From Streptosporangiaceae bacterium (GTDB taxonomy: Bacteria; Actinomycetota; Actinomycetes; Streptosporangiales; Streptosporangiaceae), in the NCBI GenBank assembly GCA_030040475.1, contig JASHTQ010000251.1, forward strand, positions 1 through 7,101: a stretch of DNA of 7,101 nucleotides, in the 5' to 3' direction. This document shows, in pieces, positions 6,331 to 7,101 of this stretch. Numbering within the stretch: the stretch's first letter is position 1; each line of letters opens with the position of its first letter. The notes beneath the pieces are model-generated. The model was not told where the DNA came from and did not search any database. It saw nothing but the letters and a program-made list of their open reading frames with translations. A program made the position numbers and the translations under genes.

Positions 6331-6342
6331 ACCACGTTACTT
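6331..6342 (-). promoter_or_regulatory. Motif AAGTAACGTGGT upstream of the surface protein gene
   Basis: Reading the minus strand from 6342 gives AAGTAACGTGGT, 111 bases before the ATG at 6231. It differs by one base from the motif at 2613-2624. An AT-richer stretch follows it (GGGATATGAGTAGTGA), consistent with a promoter region, but I cannot place -35 and -10 boxes with confidence. Confidence 0.25.
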
Positions 6343-6416
6343 ATGCGTGGCAAGGACGCCTGGCGACCGTTTCGGGTGCCTCAGGCCTGTGACCTGGCCG
6401 CTCAGATGGGACGTTT

Positions 6417-6441
6417 CCGGCGGCCAGGCCGGTTCCGCCGG
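6417..6441 (-). terminator. GC hairpin between the symporter and surface protein genes
   Basis: CCGGCGG (6417-6423) and CCGCCGG (6435-6441) form a 7-bp stem with an 11-base loop, starting 48 bases beyond the symporter stop on the minus strand. Around it, the 10-base word GGCCGCTCAG occurs twice (6396-6405 and 6440-6449). It is a candidate terminator for the symporter gene. Confidence 0.35.
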
Positions 6442-6457
6442 CCGCTCAGGGCCGGGC

Positions 6458-6475
6458 GCGTGATATAGGTCACGC
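6458..6475. promoter_or_regulatory. Crp-like palindrome
   Basis: GCGTGATATAGGTCACGC has perfect 6-bp arms around a 6-base centre. It contains GTG-N6-GTCAC, which fits the GTG(N6)GNCAC site described for Streptomyces Crp as I recall it. It sits 15 bases beyond the symporter stop and about 230-245 bases before the surface protein start. It could also act as a hairpin in the symporter's 3' end. Neither role is proved. Confidence 0.4.
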
Positions 6476-6489
6476 CGCGGTTTCGGCGC

Positions 6490-7101
6490 TCAGTGCCGCC
6501 GGTTTCCCTGGCCCGGACCCGCCGAGGCGTGCGTTCGGCCCGCGGTCGGCTGAGCGCCGTTCACGGCGACGCCATGGTCGACCGGGCCGGCGGCGCTCGC
6601 TCCAGCGGTGGCCCCGTTGGCCCCAGCGGTGGCGGCGTTGGCTCCAGCCGGGGCCGCGCTCGTTCCGGTGGTGGCCGCGCTCGTTCCGGTGGTGGCGCTT
6701 GTTTCGGCGGTGGCGGCGCCCGCTCCAGCCGGAACGGTCGTGGTTCCCGTCGTGGCGGCCTTGGCCGCGGCGGGAGCGGCCGCGGGGTCGACGACGTAGT
6801 CGGACGGCCTGGTCTCGTCGTACCCGTCCTGCACTCCCATCCTGCGGAACAGCAGGGTGAGCACGGCCGAGACGGCCAGGTTGAGGATCAGGGCAGCGAT
6901 CGCGATGTAGGTGACCTGCCCGAACAGCGAGGTGGAGGAGGCGCCGAAGTGCGCCTGGCCGCCGCCGGACGTCCGGTACGCCTGGAGCGTGCCGTAGACC
7001 ATCCCGGCGGCCCAGCCGACGATCAGTGCGTAGCGGTGGAACCAGCGGGTGTACAGGCTGATCACGATGGCGGGGAAGGTCTGCAGGATCCAGATCCCGC
7101 C
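6490..7101 (-). CDS. mctP: Sodium:solute symporter, MctP-like, C-terminal part (5' end outside window)
   Basis: The minus-strand frame is open from the right edge (GGIWILQTFPAI) to TGA, TAA or TAG-type closure at 6490, giving 204 codons including the stop. The internal GTG at 7065 is not the start. Helices with FPAI, LYTRWFHRYALIVGWAAGMV and later VTYIAIAALILNLAVSAVL, then DETRPSDY, match my recollection of actinobacterial SSS-family permeases annotated as the monocarboxylate permease MctP. These import pyruvate, lactate, propionate or similar acids with a cation through the plasma membrane. The family is well supported; the substrate is inferred. In relatives a DUF3311 protein gene usually precedes this one, which would lie beyond 7101. 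The last ~98 residues (6786-6490) form an Ala/Thr/Gly tail of degenerate ATTGTSA and ATAGAN units, which is not part of the usual transporter fold. Confidence 0.78.
   Translation of the reverse strand, partial: GGIWILQTFPAIVISLYTRWFHRYALIVGWAAGMVYGTLQAYRTSGGGQAHFGASSTSLFGQVTYIAIAALILNLAVSAVLTLLFRRMGVQDGYDETRPSDYVVDPAAAPAAAKAATTGTTTVPAGAGAATAETSATTGTSAATTGTSAAPAGANAATAGANGATAGASAAGPVDHGVAVNGAQPTAGRTHASAGPGQGNRRH
6653..6694 (-). repeat. Perfect 21-bp tandem duplication in the symporter tail
   Basis: Two identical 21-base units lie side by side at 6653-6673 and 6674-6694, with a degenerate 18-base partial third copy at 6695-6712. Each codes in frame for a 7-residue Thr/Gly/Ser/Ala unit, so the tail can grow or shrink without a frameshift. 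Confidence 0.85.

Noticed and set aside
6232..6345. Possible riboswitch (c-di-AMP type) before the surface protein gene
   Set aside because: Such leaders occur before actinobacterial wall genes, but I could not find the conserved core or a matching fold here.
6421..6431. Palindrome CGGCCAGGCCG
   Set aside because: A one-base centre cannot form a hairpin, and such GC palindromes are expected often at this base composition.

Overview
The base composition, the near-uniform G/C at third codon positions and the gene families point to a high-GC actinobacterium, probably a filamentous type such as Streptosporangiales, Streptomyces or a relative. The genus cannot be fixed from this window. Nothing here looks like phage, an insertion sequence, CRISPR or a tRNA/rRNA gene.

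Layout. The left edge carries the 3' part of a plus-strand multi-pass permease of the ABC-2 'exporter of polyketide antibiotics' type (to 941). A poorly coding stretch (942-1407) follows, holding a strong GC hairpin and a possible relic of a minus-strand gene. A small unrecognised plus-strand ORF with a good ribosome binding site and strong codon bias comes next (1408-1719). After an AT-rich promoter region, a complete GntR/FCD regulator is encoded at 1853-2521. A 222-base intergenic region with an interrupted inverted repeat leads to a 760-residue protein (2744-5026). It has a very long disordered, Tyr/Gly/Pro-rich cytoplasmic part, one membrane segment and a small extracytoplasmic domain.

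The minus strand carries the rest. Ending only 14 bases from that stop, and convergent with it, is a secreted or surface protein (6231-5041) with a signal peptide, a Ser-Pro stalk, an Ig-like domain and a C-terminal membrane anchor. A 258-base gap with a Crp-like palindrome and GC hairpins separates it from the C-terminal part of a sodium:solute symporter, most like the monocarboxylate permease MctP (7101-6490). The symporter has an unusual repetitive Ala/Thr/Gly tail.

How they work together. The window looks like neighbouring independent units rather than one operon. The two central envelope proteins share a 12-base motif with one difference (AAGTAACGT[A/G]GT) about 110-130 bases before their starts. 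This hints at, but does not prove, common control. No clear previously undescribed system is evident; the best leads are the two envelope proteins and their control regions.
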